This document shows positions 24,341 to 37,710 of a stretch of 64,000 nt of DNA, piece by piece. Positions within the stretch are counted from its first letter, which is position 1. Each line of letters starts with the position of its first letter. The notes under the pieces were generated by a model. The model had not been told where the DNA came from and did no database searches. It was given only the letters and a program-made list of their open reading frames with translations. The DNA is from Neocallimastix lanati (nom. inval.). Lineage: Eukaryota > Neocallimastigomycota > Neocallimastigomycetes > Neocallimastigales > Neocallimastigaceae. Location of the stretch: contig JACVTC010000114.1 in the NCBI GenBank assembly GCA_016946835.1, positions 340,001-404,000 on the forward strand. Direction: 5' to 3'. The translations under genes and the position numbers were made by a program.

Positions 24341-25866
24341 ATTATAAACTGTAACCTGATCCTAATATGTATTTTATAAATTTTTATTATATTTTACTTC
24401 ATAATATATTTCAATTATTTATATTATATTATATTATATTATTCAATCTAAACTTCATATTTATATTTCAAGTATTTATTATATTATATTTTATTTTTCC
24501 TATAAATTAATTAAATTTTAAATAATATAATTAATATTTAAAAATTTTTAATCATATTTATATAGTATTTTCCACAATTATTAATTTTTGGTTTTCATAA
24601 TTAAAATTTCTATTATATAAAAAGAATTTAAACTAATTAAAACTTATTTTTCTTGTTTATTTGTATAGCAGAAAATTATTATTTACTAATTAATTAGGGG
24701 TTTTGCTATATAATATATTTTGAACAATCGGGAAGAGGAGAAAAATAATTATGAGATGAGGAATTAATTATATTCTATAAAATTTATTAATATATATTCT
24801 ATACATATATAAATATATTTAATAAGATTTATTTATTTATTATTTATTATGTATTATTTATTTATTTATAAAATTTTTTTACATTATTTCAAAAATGAAA
24901 AGTTCAAGATTATTTTTTTAAAATTTTTATTCAAAATGAATATTAAAGATTTTAATTAAAGATTTTATATATTGATTAAACCTTATTCATTCTTTATTCT
25001 TTATTCATATTTTATTATATTTATATATGTCTTATAATATAGGTTGATATTTTAAATATAAAAGAATCTAATAATTTTCTTTCTTTTAAAAATTTTTCAA
25101 TAATAAAAAAATTATATATATATATATACAATTTTTTTTTTTTTTTTTTTTATTTTATTTTATTTTATTTTATTTTTAACTTAAACCTTTTAATTAATAT
25201 TATTATTTATTTTTAAAATATTAATTAAAATATTTTAAATACTCAAAGAAATATCTTAATTTCGGTGATATCAATTGATAATAATACTATTTAAAAAAAA
25301 AAAAAAGGGATTGATAATAAAATATTATTTAATATATGTTAAATATTATTTAATATATGTTAAACTAATTTAAAATTTTAAAAAAAAAAAAAAAAGAAAT
25401 TCTTCTTAAAATGGAAATATTGTTAAAGATAAAAATTTAATTAATATCAAAATTAATCTATAATAATATTTAATTTTTTATATTTTTATTTTTTATATTT
25501 TTATTTCTTTATTAATTATAAAGTTTATGTATGGTGTTACCATTATTTATGGCGTTAAAATATTTTAAATTTTTTTTTTTTTTGTTTTAATTTTTCATTT
25601 CTTTATTTATTATTAATCATTGAAGTTCATTTATGGTGTTATAATTCTTTATGGTGCTATAATATTTAATTTCTTATATTTTATTTTTTATATAAATATA
25701 TTTTAAATTTTCTTTTTTTTTTATTTTTTTTTTTGTTTTTATAGAATAATTCAAATTAATAAATAATTTATTAATACTTAATTATTATAATTATATTAAC
25801 TTTTATTATTTTTAAATTCCCATTTAAAGTACATAAGAAAAGAACAATTAAAAACTGAATTTAGAA

Positions 25867-28542
25867 ATGAAAAAATTTAGTTAGTATTTTATATATATAT
25901 AATTATATAATAAAATTTATTTTTTCTATAAATAATAAAAATAAAAATTATTAAATATAGTATATATTTATAAATAGTTTCATTTAGGTTGGTCATACAT
26001 ATATCATATAAATAATTAACAATAATTTAATATTAAAAAAATATTGTGATTGCTTAAAAATATTTATACATATATATATACATATATATATTTAATTATC
26101 TAGTTTTTTGTTTATTTTAATTTTTACAATCGATATTGTTTATAGTAAAAGTATTTCAGGTAATTTGAAATTTTTTTTATTAGTTTTCTTGGTTTATATA
26201 TATATTTAGATATTTAGATATACTATTATATATATGTATATATTTTATTTATTTTTAAAAAAATGTATATGATATCCATATTAAAAAATATCACATAATT
26301 TTAAATAATAATAATAATAATAAATATAATAATATTCATGTAATGGATATGCTTAAAATAATTCATAAATGTTTTTTTAAATATACTTTATAATCATGTG
26401 CATGTTATAGAGAGTAAGTATATTTAATTTTAATTATATATATATTATATATATTAATTCTTGATTATATTATTATGAAAATAAATTTATTAAAATATAA
26501 TTAATGTATACCTCTATTTAAATTATTAAATATATATATAATAAATAAAACAAAAAGGTTCAACTGATGAAAGATGTGGTAAAGGTGTTGGATCTTGCAA
26601 AAATGGGGAATGTTGTAGTAAATATGGTTGGTGTGGAAAAACAGATAAGCATTGTAAAGTAGAAGAAGGTTGTCAATCCGAATTTGGAAAATGCTCTTCA
26701 AAAACTAATGACACTAATGGAAAGTGTGGTAAAGGTATTGGATCTTGTAAAAATGGGGAATGTTGTAGTAAATATGGTTGGTGTGGAAAAACAGATAAGT
26801 ATTGTAATATCGAAAAAGGTTGTCAGTCTGAATTTGGAAAATGTAATCCAACAGTTACTGAAACAACAACTAAAACTTCTGATGAAACATCTGTTGGAAA
26901 ATGTGGTAAAGGTATTGGATCTTGCAAAAATGGGGAATGTTGTAGTAAATATGGTTGGTGTGGAAAAACAGATAAGTATTGTAATATCGAAAAAGGTTGT
27001 CAATCTGAATTTGGAAAATGTAATCCAACAGTTACTGAAACAACAACTAAAGCTTCTGATGAAACATCTGTTGGAAAATGTGGTAAAGGTATTGGATCTT
27101 GCAAAAATGGGGAATGTTGTAGTAAATATGGTTGGTGTGGAAAAACAGATAAGTATTGTAATATCGAAAAAGGTTGTCAGTCTGAATTTGGAAAATGTAA
27201 TCCAACAGTTACTGAGACTACAACTAAAACTCCTGAAGAAACACCTGTTGGAAAATGTGGTAAAGGATATAGTTCATGTAAGAATGGTGAATGCTGTTCT
27301 AAATATGGATGGTGTGGAAAGACAGATGCCTATTGTGAAATAAACAGAGGATGTCAACCCGAATTTGGTTATTGTAATGAAAAAATTGAAAATACTAATC
27401 CTGTAAATAATAGTACAGTTATTTCTAATACTCACTTTGATTTTTCATTTTTAAAAATGGAAAATGATAAGAATAATATGCTCTATAGTCCATTATCTAT
27501 TAAATATGCATTGTATATGCTAAAAGATGGAGCAAATAGTAATACTTTTGATGAAATAAATAAAGTAGTAGGAAATACGGAACTTCCTAAATACAAAAGC
27601 ATTGATAAAAATTTATCATTAGCAAATGGATTATTTATAAGAGATACATATTATGAAAATGTAGAAAAATTATATATAAATACATTAAAAGAAAAATATG
27701 ACGCTGAAGTAGTAAAAGATGAATTTAAAGATGCTCAAAATGTTAATCAATGGATTGAAGATAAAACATTGGGAATTATTAAGAATATGCTAAAGGATGA
27801 AGTGGTTCAAGAGCCACTCAATGTAATGCTTATCGTCAATGCACTTGCTATAGATATGAAATGGGAAAGCTCTTTCGATTTTGAAAAAACTCAAGGAGAA
27901 ACCTTTTATTTGGATGATGGCCAAGAAATGAAAGCGACAACAATGATTAAAAGAAAAATAAAAAGTAAAATATATAGTTTTTATAAAGATGACGACATCA
28001 CTGTTCTTACCATGGATTTAAAAGACTATGATAAAACGCAATTTGAATTTATGGCAATAATGCCAAAAGAAAACTTAAGTACTTTTATTGAAAATGTATC
28101 TGAAGAACAAGTAAATCAAATCGATAAAAAGCTTAAATTGTCCTCCAATGAAAAAGATGGAATTAACATTAAAATACCAAAATTTAAATTTAATTATAAT
28201 TTAAAATTAAAAAAAGATTTAATAGATTTAGGAATAAAAGATGCTTTTAATAGTAAAAATGCAGACTTTTCAAAGATATCGAAGTTAAATGATATCTCTG
28301 TTTCAGATGCTCTTCATAAAGCTGATATTGAATTTACAGAAGAGGGAGTAAAAGCAGCAGCAGTAACAGTATTCCATATGACACTTAGTACTGGACCAGA
28401 TGAAAAATCATTCCCAGTTGATATAATAATAAATAAACCATTTATGTTTATTATAAGAGATAAAAACACAAAAGCTATATGGTTTACTGGAACAGTATAT
28501 AAACCAAATTCATGGATAGAAGATAAAAAATTATATATATAA
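25867..28542 (+). CDS. Secreted CBM18(x5)-serpin protein
   Basis: Proposed exons are 25867-25883, 26104-26159 and 26558-28542, giving 685 residues; the last exon is certain and the first two are inferred from matching phases. Together they encode a signal peptide (MKKF then SYFLFILIFTIDIVYS). Five hevein-type CBM18 domains follow, each with eight Cys, starting at Cys31, 81, 140, 199 and 258 (CGKGIGSCKNGECCSKYGWC type). Thr-rich linkers separate them. A full serpin domain follows (about 310-683). It has the hinge EEGVKAAAVTV (about 619-629) and the serpin signature IIINKPFMFII (647-657). By standard counting P1 falls around Met-Thr-Leu-Ser, so target protease is uncertain, and P14 is Val rather than the usual small residue. 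Likely role: protease inhibition at a chitin surface. There is no dockerin, unlike known fungal celpins. CBM18 units repeat at exactly 177 bp. Confidence 0.92.
26725..27432 (+). repeat. 177-bp tandem coding repeat (CBM18 plus linker)
   Basis: Units 2-5 start at 26725, 26902, 27079 and 27256, exactly 177 bp apart; the step from unit 1 (26575) is 150 bp. Units 3 and 4 are almost identical in DNA, including the Thr-rich linker, which points to recent duplication or gene conversion. Unit 5 is the most diverged. Confidence 0.93.
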
Positions 28543-29448
28543 CAACCGATTTGTATTGAGTACTAAGATATGATGGGTACATTAATTATTTATAAAGTTA
28601 ATATTTTAGTTATGATAGATGAATATGTTGAATTTAATTATTTTAAAATGTACATGTAATCATTTCAAATCTTAATCTAATGTATTAAATATAATAAATT
28701 TTACAAATATAAAAATTTATTTAATTTTATATATATATATATATATACATATCTTATTAGTAATTTTATTTATATAACCTTTTTTATTTCTATAAAATAG
28801 TTTCTTTATATGAGAGAATAATTATTTAGAGAAATCAAAGTCCATTAATATAAAATACATATTATATATAATTTTTTTTTTTTTCGTTTTTATTATTAAG
28901 TAATTCATTACCTTAATTATTTTATGATAATATTATATAATATTTTTACTGTTTCAGTGAATAAATATATTATTATTACTATTACTATTACTACTACTAC
29001 TATATTATTATTATTTTTATTATTATCTTATTACTTCATTAGCCAAATCATAAATAGTTGTTAAAGTTTATATGATTTTATATATATTGTACATTATAGT
29101 ATTACAAATGTTTTATTGTATGTAACATGCAAATAGTTTAAAATAGAAACAATATGAAATATTGAATAATTGAGTCCATTTTATCATAAAGTTATTATTA
29201 AATAGAATATGTATTAAATATATCATTATTTTTGTATAAATTATACATTTTGTGTCAGACTCCTTAACTGATTAAGAGTCTCATTGCTTATAGACCTAAA
29301 TTATATTTAAAATTTTAATTAAGAATAAAAATGTAGTAATATAATTAAATTTTTATTTTTTTTATAAAAAAATGGGGAAAAAGAAAAGGTAAATAAAAAT
29401 CAATTGAAGAAAATTCTAGTTCATTGACTCCAACGGATATTAAGGACA

Positions 29449-29570
29449 ATGAATCTATTTCTTTCTTTCAATGACTGTAAAAATCATGAATTATCTGAAG
29501 ATTCTGATAATAATATGAAAATAATAAAAGGATTATTATTGATAAAATTTGAGTCAAGTTTGCTGCCGTT

Positions 29571-29602
<32 letters not shown>

Positions 29603-29830
29603 AAATTAAATATTTTAGTAACGTATTAAAATCAGTTTTTGATATAAAAGACTTTAAGCTAATAAAGGAAAACTTTTTTACAATGCTACGAGCCTCTGAT
29701 GAGACATTTAATTGCAAATGATTTTGATATTTACATTGACAAAAGAATAAAAGTATATGATATGAATATAGTTCAGATTAAGTCTGATAATGCATTTCAA
29801 TCTATTATAATAATTATCCTTGATGAATCA
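29449..29830 (+). pseudogene. Decayed coding-like stretch, origin unknown
   Basis: Base composition is less A/T-skewed than its surroundings. Successive short frames give protein-like text (for example FSNVLKSVFDIKDFKLIKEN and DKRIKVYDMNIVQIKSDNAF). A poly(A) run interrupts it and no splice borders join the pieces. I cannot name a family; a retroelement gag relic is possible. Confidence 0.35.
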
Positions 29831-29849
29831 ACTCAAATGACTATTTTAT

Positions 29850-30030
29850 TTAATTTTATTTTATTCAATTTGTACTTTACATTTATATTTCAATTATTTA
29901 TTTTATTTTATTTTTTTTTTTTTTATTTTATTTTTATTCCATCTATATTTTATATTTATATTTAAACTTTTTATTTTATTTTATTTTATTTTATTTTTAT
30001 TTAATCTATATTTCAGTTATTTAATTTAAT
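29850..30030. repeat. Dispersed minisatellite, ~3 diverged units
   Basis: Diverged copies of the CAATCTGTACTTTACATTTA..TATTTCAACTATTTA core separated by TTTTA runs; the same repeat occurs at 5755-5945 and 53990-54660. Confidence 0.75.
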
Positions 30031-30366
30031 TTAATTTATATTATTTTATATAATTTTATATTATTTAATTTTATTTTATTTAATTTAATTTAAATTTTTT
30101 TTATATATTTAATTTTTTTTTTTTTTTTTTTTTTTTATTTGTATATGAAGTTACCTTTATAAAGGATTAAATAATAAAAAAAAAAGAATTATTATTATTA
30201 TAAAAAAATTATAAATTTTGTAATTATTTTAGTTTTATTTGTATATTTTTTTAACATTTACTATTTTAAATATTTTATTTTGTTAATTTTGATAAAATAA
30301 TATTTTGTAATATTATAAAAAGATTTATATTTTGTTAATATTAGTTATAATAATAATTATAATAAT

Positions 30367-30501
<135 letters not shown>

Positions 30502-30676
30502 TCTTTTTTTTTTTTAAAAAACTTAAAATAATAAATATAAAGTAATAGATATAAACTTTATAACAAAATAAGAAAAAATTGTATATAAATATTGTCATCT
30601 TCAAATAGTAAATATAATTGTCTTTGTCTTTTTTTTTTTTTTATTTTTATGCTGCTCATGAAGTATACTAATCGAA

Positions 30677-30731
30677 AATAGAAGATATAGAAGATATAGA
30701 AGATATAGAAGATATAGAAGATATAGAAGAT
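30677..30731. repeat. 9-bp tandem repeat (ATAGAAGAT)n
   Basis: Six near-perfect copies of ATAGAAGAT in intergenic sequence, flanked downstream by a poly(T) run at about 30779-30810. Confidence 0.85.
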
Positions 30732-30775
30732 AATTCAAATATAAATATTTTAATTAAAAAAAGAATTTTGATGAA

Positions 30776-30812
<37 letters not shown>

Positions 30813-31306
30813 TTAATATCAAGGAGCATAAATTGTAGAGAATACAAAAATTATTATTATTATTACGTTGTATTATTATGTAATAATTTATCAATAATTT
30901 TTTTTTTTTTTAAAAAAAAAGAAACTCAATTTTTTTGAAGTATACCTTATTTAAGATTTATATATATGTATATATGTGTGTACATATTTTAATATAATAT
31001 GTAATATTTGTTAAATAACAAAAAAAAAATAATTTATCTATAGAATACAAAATATAAAATATTATTTTGAAATATTGAATATCACACTTTAAATAATAAA
31101 TAAAATAATTAATATTAATTATTTTATTTAAATGTCACTAATTATTATTAAATAATACACATAGTATTAAATGTTTAATTTTAAAACAGTAAACATATAA
31201 AATAAAAAAAATATTAGAGCAATAATAAGTGAAATTTTAATTATAATATATGTATATACTTTTTTCATAAAATTTATTTTATTGAATTTAAAATTATATA
31301 TAAAAG

Positions 31307-31696
31307 ATGGATAAAAAACCTACAACAACGGCAGTGACAAGTGTACTGGCTAAAACAGATACTAGTTTAAAAGCTAATACAACACCATTATTAACTGCTT
31401 CTATTGGAAGCACAGTAACGGCACCACCATTACCTTTAGTACCTTTAGCAAAAAAGAAAAAAACTGTAGCAAAAAGGAAAAAAGTTTCTCAAGCCTGCGT
31501 ATATTGTAGACGATCACATATGACATGTGGTAATTATTTATATATATATATATATATATATTGATATTATACAATATATATTTAAATGTATATATTATAG
31601 TTGTTAATATATATATAATAAAAATAAAAAAAATATTTATAATATATAAAACAAAAACTATATGTTATAAATTATATAAGTATTTAATAAAATTTG

Positions 31697-31727
<31 letters not shown>

Positions 31728-33586
31728 TTTAATTATATATGAAATACAAATTATATATATAAGATGAAGGAAGACCTTGCCAAAGATGTATTAAGGTATA
31801 AAATTATTTATATATTTATAAATTTATAAGATATTATTTATATATAAATAAATCCTTAATTTTTTTTAATTTTAAATATATATACTGATAAAATGACTTT
31901 ACTAAGATATTATATATTATTGAATAATTTTAATTATTTATATAATAATTATATTATTATCATATATTGATATTTAAAAAAAATTATATATTTTTATGAA
32001 ATTATGTATAAATTTATATAAACTATAATTTATAATTTTTATTATTTAACATATACACACGTTCATTTTAAAATTTTTATACAAATAAAATATATATATT
32101 CAATAATTATAAATTATTTAATATTTAATAAATTATATAGAGAAATATCGCACATTTATGTCATGATGAACCAAAAACGAATAAAAAAAATAAAAAGAAG
32201 AATGGTAAGGATGCTAAAGGAAATAAAACTACTAATACTAATAGTAGTACTATTACAAAATCACAAAATATGATAAATGCACCAACGCCGACTCCACCAT
32301 TACCTCTTCAAAAAATGAATAGTACTACGAATCCATCACCTCTTGCAACACCATATTCTAATTTGTATTTACAGCAAGGAATAAATCCATTTTATAATAT
32401 GAATTATACTTCATTTAATCCTATTTTTTCTAATGATTATGTAGGTAGTGAATTAAATGTTATTAGTGACTTCTTAGCTACATTAGATGATCCTAATTTT
32501 AATTCACAACTTGCTCAAAATAATACTTCATTAACTACAAATGATTCTATGACTAATACATCACCTATCGCTAACGCTGAAATATCGAATGATTCAGCAT
32601 CAACTTCACTAATGAATCCATTAGAAAATTCTGTCAAAAGTGATAATGAAATTTCTTCAACTTCAAATAATAATAATTTTGATGCTCATGAAAGTAAAAC
32701 TGAACAATTTATATTGAAAGCTGCAGATCCACCACATAAAACCTCTGCAGAAAGATTAGCTGCATTTCTTAATGCAAAATATGAAGCTGGTTTATTGAAG
32801 CCATTTAATCATGTAAATGGATATACACGTTTACAAAAATATATGGAAAAAAATCTTTCAAAATCAAGTCGACAGCGTATCATAAATGTTATTGAGCTAT
32901 TTAAACCTTCTTTTAAAGCGGTCGCCCAATCTCTAACAGATATTGATTTAATTTTAGTAGAAGAAGCATTTGAGCGATTACTTTTAGAATATGATAGAGT
33001 ATTTACAAGTATGGGTATACCTTCTTGTTTATGGCGTCGAACTGGAGAAATTTTCAAAAGTAATAAAGAATTTGCAGATTTAATTAATATGTCAATGGAT
33101 GATTTTAGGGAAGGAAAATTTTGTATTTATGAACTTTTAGTAGAAGAATCAGCTGTAAATTATTGGGAAAAATATGGTAATATTGCTTTTGATCCAGGAC
33201 AAAAAGCGGTATTAACCTCTTGTGTTTTGAGAAATCCAAGAAAACCATCACAAGGAGTTAGTTGTTGTTTTTCAGTAAGTTATATATATATATATATATA
33301 ATTTAATTTAATAAAATATAATGCGTCTATGCTAAAATATAGAATAATCAGTATTATTAAATTAAACTATTAAAATATTGACTTTTAGTATATATTTAAA
33401 TAAATAAATAAAAATAGTAAGAATAATAAACAATATGATACTAATGGTATATATCTATATATAAATAATATTTAATTTTATTATCTATCTATATAATTTT
33501 TTTATTATGAATAAACTCAGTTTACTATAAGGAGAGATAAATATAATATACCAATGATGATTGTAGGAAACTTTCTTCCTGCTTAA
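31307..33586 (+). CDS. ERT1: Zn2Cys6-PAS transcription factor, ERT1/AcuK type
   Basis: Four exons, 31307-31529, 31764-31795, 32141-33274 and 33521-33586, give 484 residues; every junction is GT..AG and keeps phase. A basic nuclear signal (AKKKKTVAKRKK, 48-59) precedes a Zn2Cys6 finger with Cys64, 67, 74, 80, 83 and 92. Its wide last spacing (C-x8-C, RNIAHLCHDEPK) is typical of ERT1/Rds2/AcuK proteins. A Ser/Thr/Asn/Pro-rich middle follows, then the family block VNGYTRLQKYMEKNL...SLTDIDLILVEEAFERLL (about 312-355). A PAS-type domain (about 370-484) ends in the family's GNFLP motif. In yeasts and moulds this family activates gluconeogenic genes such as those for PEP carboxykinase and fructose-1,6-bisphosphatase. 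The role here is inferred from family membership. The tiny second exon (32 bp) carries two zinc ligands. Confidence 0.93.
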
Positions 33587-33617
<31 letters not shown>

Positions 33618-33718
33618 GATTTCATATATATATCATATATTTATAGGACTAATAATAATATTAATAAAAATTTTTTTTTTAAAATAATATTATAAAACTT
33701 ATATTATTATTAAACTCT

Positions 33719-33767
<49 letters not shown>

Positions 33768-34598
33768 TTATATAATAACTTAAATAATAATTTTTTATTT
33801 TTATTATTTTATATATTGAATTATATATATATTTCATAATAATAATAATAATAATAATAATATAAATTTCATAATAAAATAAATTAAGCTATAATATATT
33901 ATTTTCATTATTATTTTTTCAAATTCATATATTAAGAATTTATTATAATATTAGATAAATCTTAAAATCTTCAAAAAAAAAAAAAAAATAGTAATTCTTA
34001 ATCCTTTATGTTATCTTATTGTGTTAATAATTAATCAAACTAAAAGTTTAAATTGTAATGTATAGAATAATTTATTTTAAAACTGTCTATTTTTTTTACA
34101 ATTTTTTTTTTTTTTTTTTTTAAATTAAAATTAAAAATCAATATTTATAATTAACCATTTAATTATTATCCAATAAGGAATATATAATTTTTTTAATATT
34201 ATAATTGTTATTAAAATTTTGAATTAATTTTGATTTGGGAATATAAAAATTATTATCAATCTTATAAAATTTTATCATTTTAATTTAAAATTAAGAAAAC
34301 TTTAAAAGTTTTAAATAATTATATATAATATAAAATTTAAATATTTAAAATTTTTTTTTTATTTTTTTATTTTTATTTTATTTTATTTTATTTTTTTTTT
34401 TAAAAAATATTTAGAAAATATAATTAAATATATATGAATATATATTCATAAATGGAATGAAGAAAAAATTTTATTATTTTATAGTAATATTAGTAAAAAT
34501 AATAAGAGATATGATACCAAAAAAAAAAAAAAATATCAGATGTAACCAAAAAAAAAATAAAAATATAAAGTATATTTTTTATACTCAGGAAAAAATAA

Positions 34599-34642
<44 letters not shown>

Positions 34643-35368
34643 GGTAAAGAATAATAAAAAAATATAAATTAATATAATTATTTTTTTATTCGTTTGTAAA
34701 ATAAAAATAAAAAATAAATAAATAAATAAAATTTTATTATTACTATTATAAGCATATTAAATATTATTTTAAATATTTAATAACAAATTATTCTATACTT
34801 ATTCTATAATTTAATAATAAGTTGATATTATAAAATAATAATTAATTTTTATGTTTATGAATAAATTATTACTTATGATTAAGATCTTTTAATATTTTCT
34901 ACTAAAATTATTATTATTATTTTCTAATCTAAAATTTTTATTTTTTTTTTTTTTTTAAACTAAAATTTTCTTAAAGTTAATTTTTTAACTAGTTTTTATA
35001 TCTCAAAAATAAATATGTTTTCTATTTTTTAAAGTTTAAATTTTTAATTAAATCAATTAAATCATTAAATTAATTTTGCTAATAAATAAAATTAAAAAAA
35101 AAAATAAATTATTTTATTTTAAATGGAATTAATTTAGAATTACCATTTTTTAAAATTTTTAAAAAATTCTTTTAATAATATTAGTACTAAATTTATAAAA
35201 TTAAAATGATATTTCTAATTTATTAGTTTTAGCATATATATTTAATATTATTTTATTTCTTTGTATATCTTATTAATTGTATCCTAAAAATAATTTGATT
35301 GAATTGGTACAAATATAAATAAAGGTTTTTATTGACATTTCTGTAAGCTTGATATGAAAATTGAGCAA

Positions 35369-35402
<34 letters not shown>

Positions 35403-36964
35403 AATTGAACATGGTACAGATATAAAATAAAATAGATGAATTACTAAAAAATGAGTATTTTTATATTATTTTAAGAATACCTTTTTTTTTTTTTTTTTTT
35501 TTTTTTTTCTTTTTAAAAAAAAAAAACAAAACCAGAAGCATATTAAAAATAAAAATTAACATAATATATTATTATATTATTTTATAATAAATTATTTTTG
35601 AAAGCTTTAAAAAAAGTAATATTCTATAAATATCATATTATGTTAAACTAACATAATTTTTTTTTAAGGAGTTGTATATTAATATATAAATTAATTATAA
35701 TAATGACATTAATATTTTTAGTTCATATAATACATATTTTTATTTATATCTTTTATTTTTTTGGCTGTTAATGAATAATTTTTTCTTTTGATAATTTCTT
35801 CACTTTTCTAATGATTTTTATTGTTTATGGAATTATAATTCTTTTTTATAACTAATTTATTTTTGTATTTGAAATATGAAAATAAAAATAAATATTTATA
35901 AAAATTAAAAAAATTTTTTAAATAACTTTACTTGATTAATACAATATTATTATTTAAAATTATAGTTTAAAAAAAAATATTTATATAAAAACATTATTTT
36001 TAAGATTTTATTATTTATTTATTTATTTGCATATATATACATATATATGCATACATATTTTAATAAGATTGGATTTTGAAATATCTATTATCTTTTTTTT
36101 TTTTTTTATTTTTACAAAAAAATAAAAATTTTTGTATTCATAACAAAAAAAAGTGAAAAAAAAAAAAACGAAAAACGAAAAATAAAAATTAGACCAAAAT
36201 TACAAAATTTTATCAAAAAAATAAAAAATTAAAAAATAAAAATAAAAAAAAAAGTAAAAAGAAAAAATAATTACTTGTCAATTTGTCAATAATACTCTAA
36301 AGCTAAAATAATAATTGTTAAAACAATTATAAAGGTAGAAACAAAAGATTATATAAAAATAATAATACTTATTATTATTATTTTTTTATTAATATTGAAT
36401 ATTTTAAATTTATTATTGAAATTTGTTACCACTATCAATCAATTTTTTTTTTTTTTTTTTTAACTATTAACACTACAAAAAATAATTTCAGTTCATTTTT
36501 ATATTTATTATTATTATTATTAAATTATTTTTCCAATTTTTTTTAAAAATATTTAAGTCATATTTGAGTTTATTTAATTTATTTTTAATATTTAAACTAT
36601 TTATAAAAAAGTTTTTAATTGTAATATACATTACGTATATTAGATAGTATTGGATATAATAACAAGGGTTATATATCAAAATTTGTAGAGGATCATGTAA
36701 ATTACGTTATATTTATTAAAAACATAAATAGTTTCAATTTTTTATACTAAAGAAAGTATCATATAATTCAACAATTATATGAAGCTCCAAACCTATATAA
36801 ATAAATAAATATATATATATTTCCTTCATAATTATTTTATTGACTTTTAGAGTGAATAAGTATGATGTTTATATATAAAGTCATAATCAAATAGTTTATA
36901 TTTGAATAATATATTTATTGATAAAAATTTTTGGTCATATATATATTATTATTCATATTTTAAT
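33587..36964. other. Gene-free AT-rich region
   Basis: Only A/T-rich filler was seen, with AAT runs (about 33590-33616, 33838-33862 and 34600-34638), poly(T) runs (33719-33762 and 35482-35508) and AT dinucleotide runs. No gene, element or RNA could be supported. Confidence 0.6.
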
Positions 36965-37710
36965 ACTGTTCTATATTGTTGGAATGACATACTAAACTCA
37001 TTGCCAACTCTTCTTCCCAATTAATAGTATTAACATTGGCTTTTCCTTTCTCTATCAATATTTTTATAATATTATAACTATGGTAACATTTAAATATGAT
37101 TGTTAATACAGTATTTCTTTTGATAGTATCTAGGACATTGTTTTCAGCTTGATGTTTAATTAATAAATCTATTATTGAATAATTACTATATTAACAAGTT
37201 ATCCTTAATGGTAATTCATTTTTAATGGTAGCTATAATGACATCGACTCCATTTAAAATTATAGTTATTCAAACGTTATCATTACCATTAAAACAAGTCA
37301 AAGTCATGGCCAATGGAGTGATGCCCTGATTATTTTGAGAATTTTTATTAATATTAGGTGGTAATAAAATTTTTACTAAAGTAATGATACAATCCCATTC
37401 GTAATGTAAACTAGCACAAACACAATGAAGTGCTGCACTATCATCTTAATTAATTGCATTAATATCAATATAATATTCAGGTTTAATTTTCATTCATCTA
37501 AATAAATGATAATAAATTTTTTCATCCATATTCATTTGTGGCATAAATTAATAATAAATTAATTTCTATTTGGGAAGTTTCCTCAATTCTAATTCATAAT
37601 GTTGAAATAATAATTTGAATTCTATATTTAATTATATTTTTGATTTGTCTACTTCCATATAGTTCAATTTTTTCTTAAGAGATACAACAATTTCTTTATG
37701 AAAAGGTATT
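36965..37710 (-). pseudogene. Ankyrin-repeat protein pseudogene
   Basis: Read on the minus strand, ankyrin-like text is recognisable: YIDINAIN followed by SAALHCVCASLHYEW, then VKILLPPNINKNSQNNQGI-TPLAMTLTCF, and later IIKILIEKGKANVNTINWEEELAM. These match the ankyrin pattern (LLxxGADIN...GxTPLHxA). At least four in-frame stops lie within the readable part and there is no start or clear splice border, so it is a pseudogene. Anaerobic fungi are expected to carry many ankyrin paralogues, which would explain a dead copy. Both ends are approximate. Confidence 0.75.

Larger units (their letters stand above)
21288..25866. other. Repeat-rich gene-free region
   Basis: Between the Asn-rich gene and the CBM18-serpin gene I see no intact gene. 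It holds minus-strand Ty3/gypsy fossils, an inverted-repeat-bounded segment, a copia-LTR-like fragment, a perfect hairpin at 24310-24336, one copy of the dispersed minisatellite core at about 24440-24490, and A/T filler with several TTTATGGTGTTA-like repeats at about 25520-25670. Confidence 0.6.

Noticed and set aside
29484-29717. Minus-strand 77-codon frame
   Set aside because: It depends on a poly(Phe) stretch from the poly(A) run, and the plus strand reads more protein-like.
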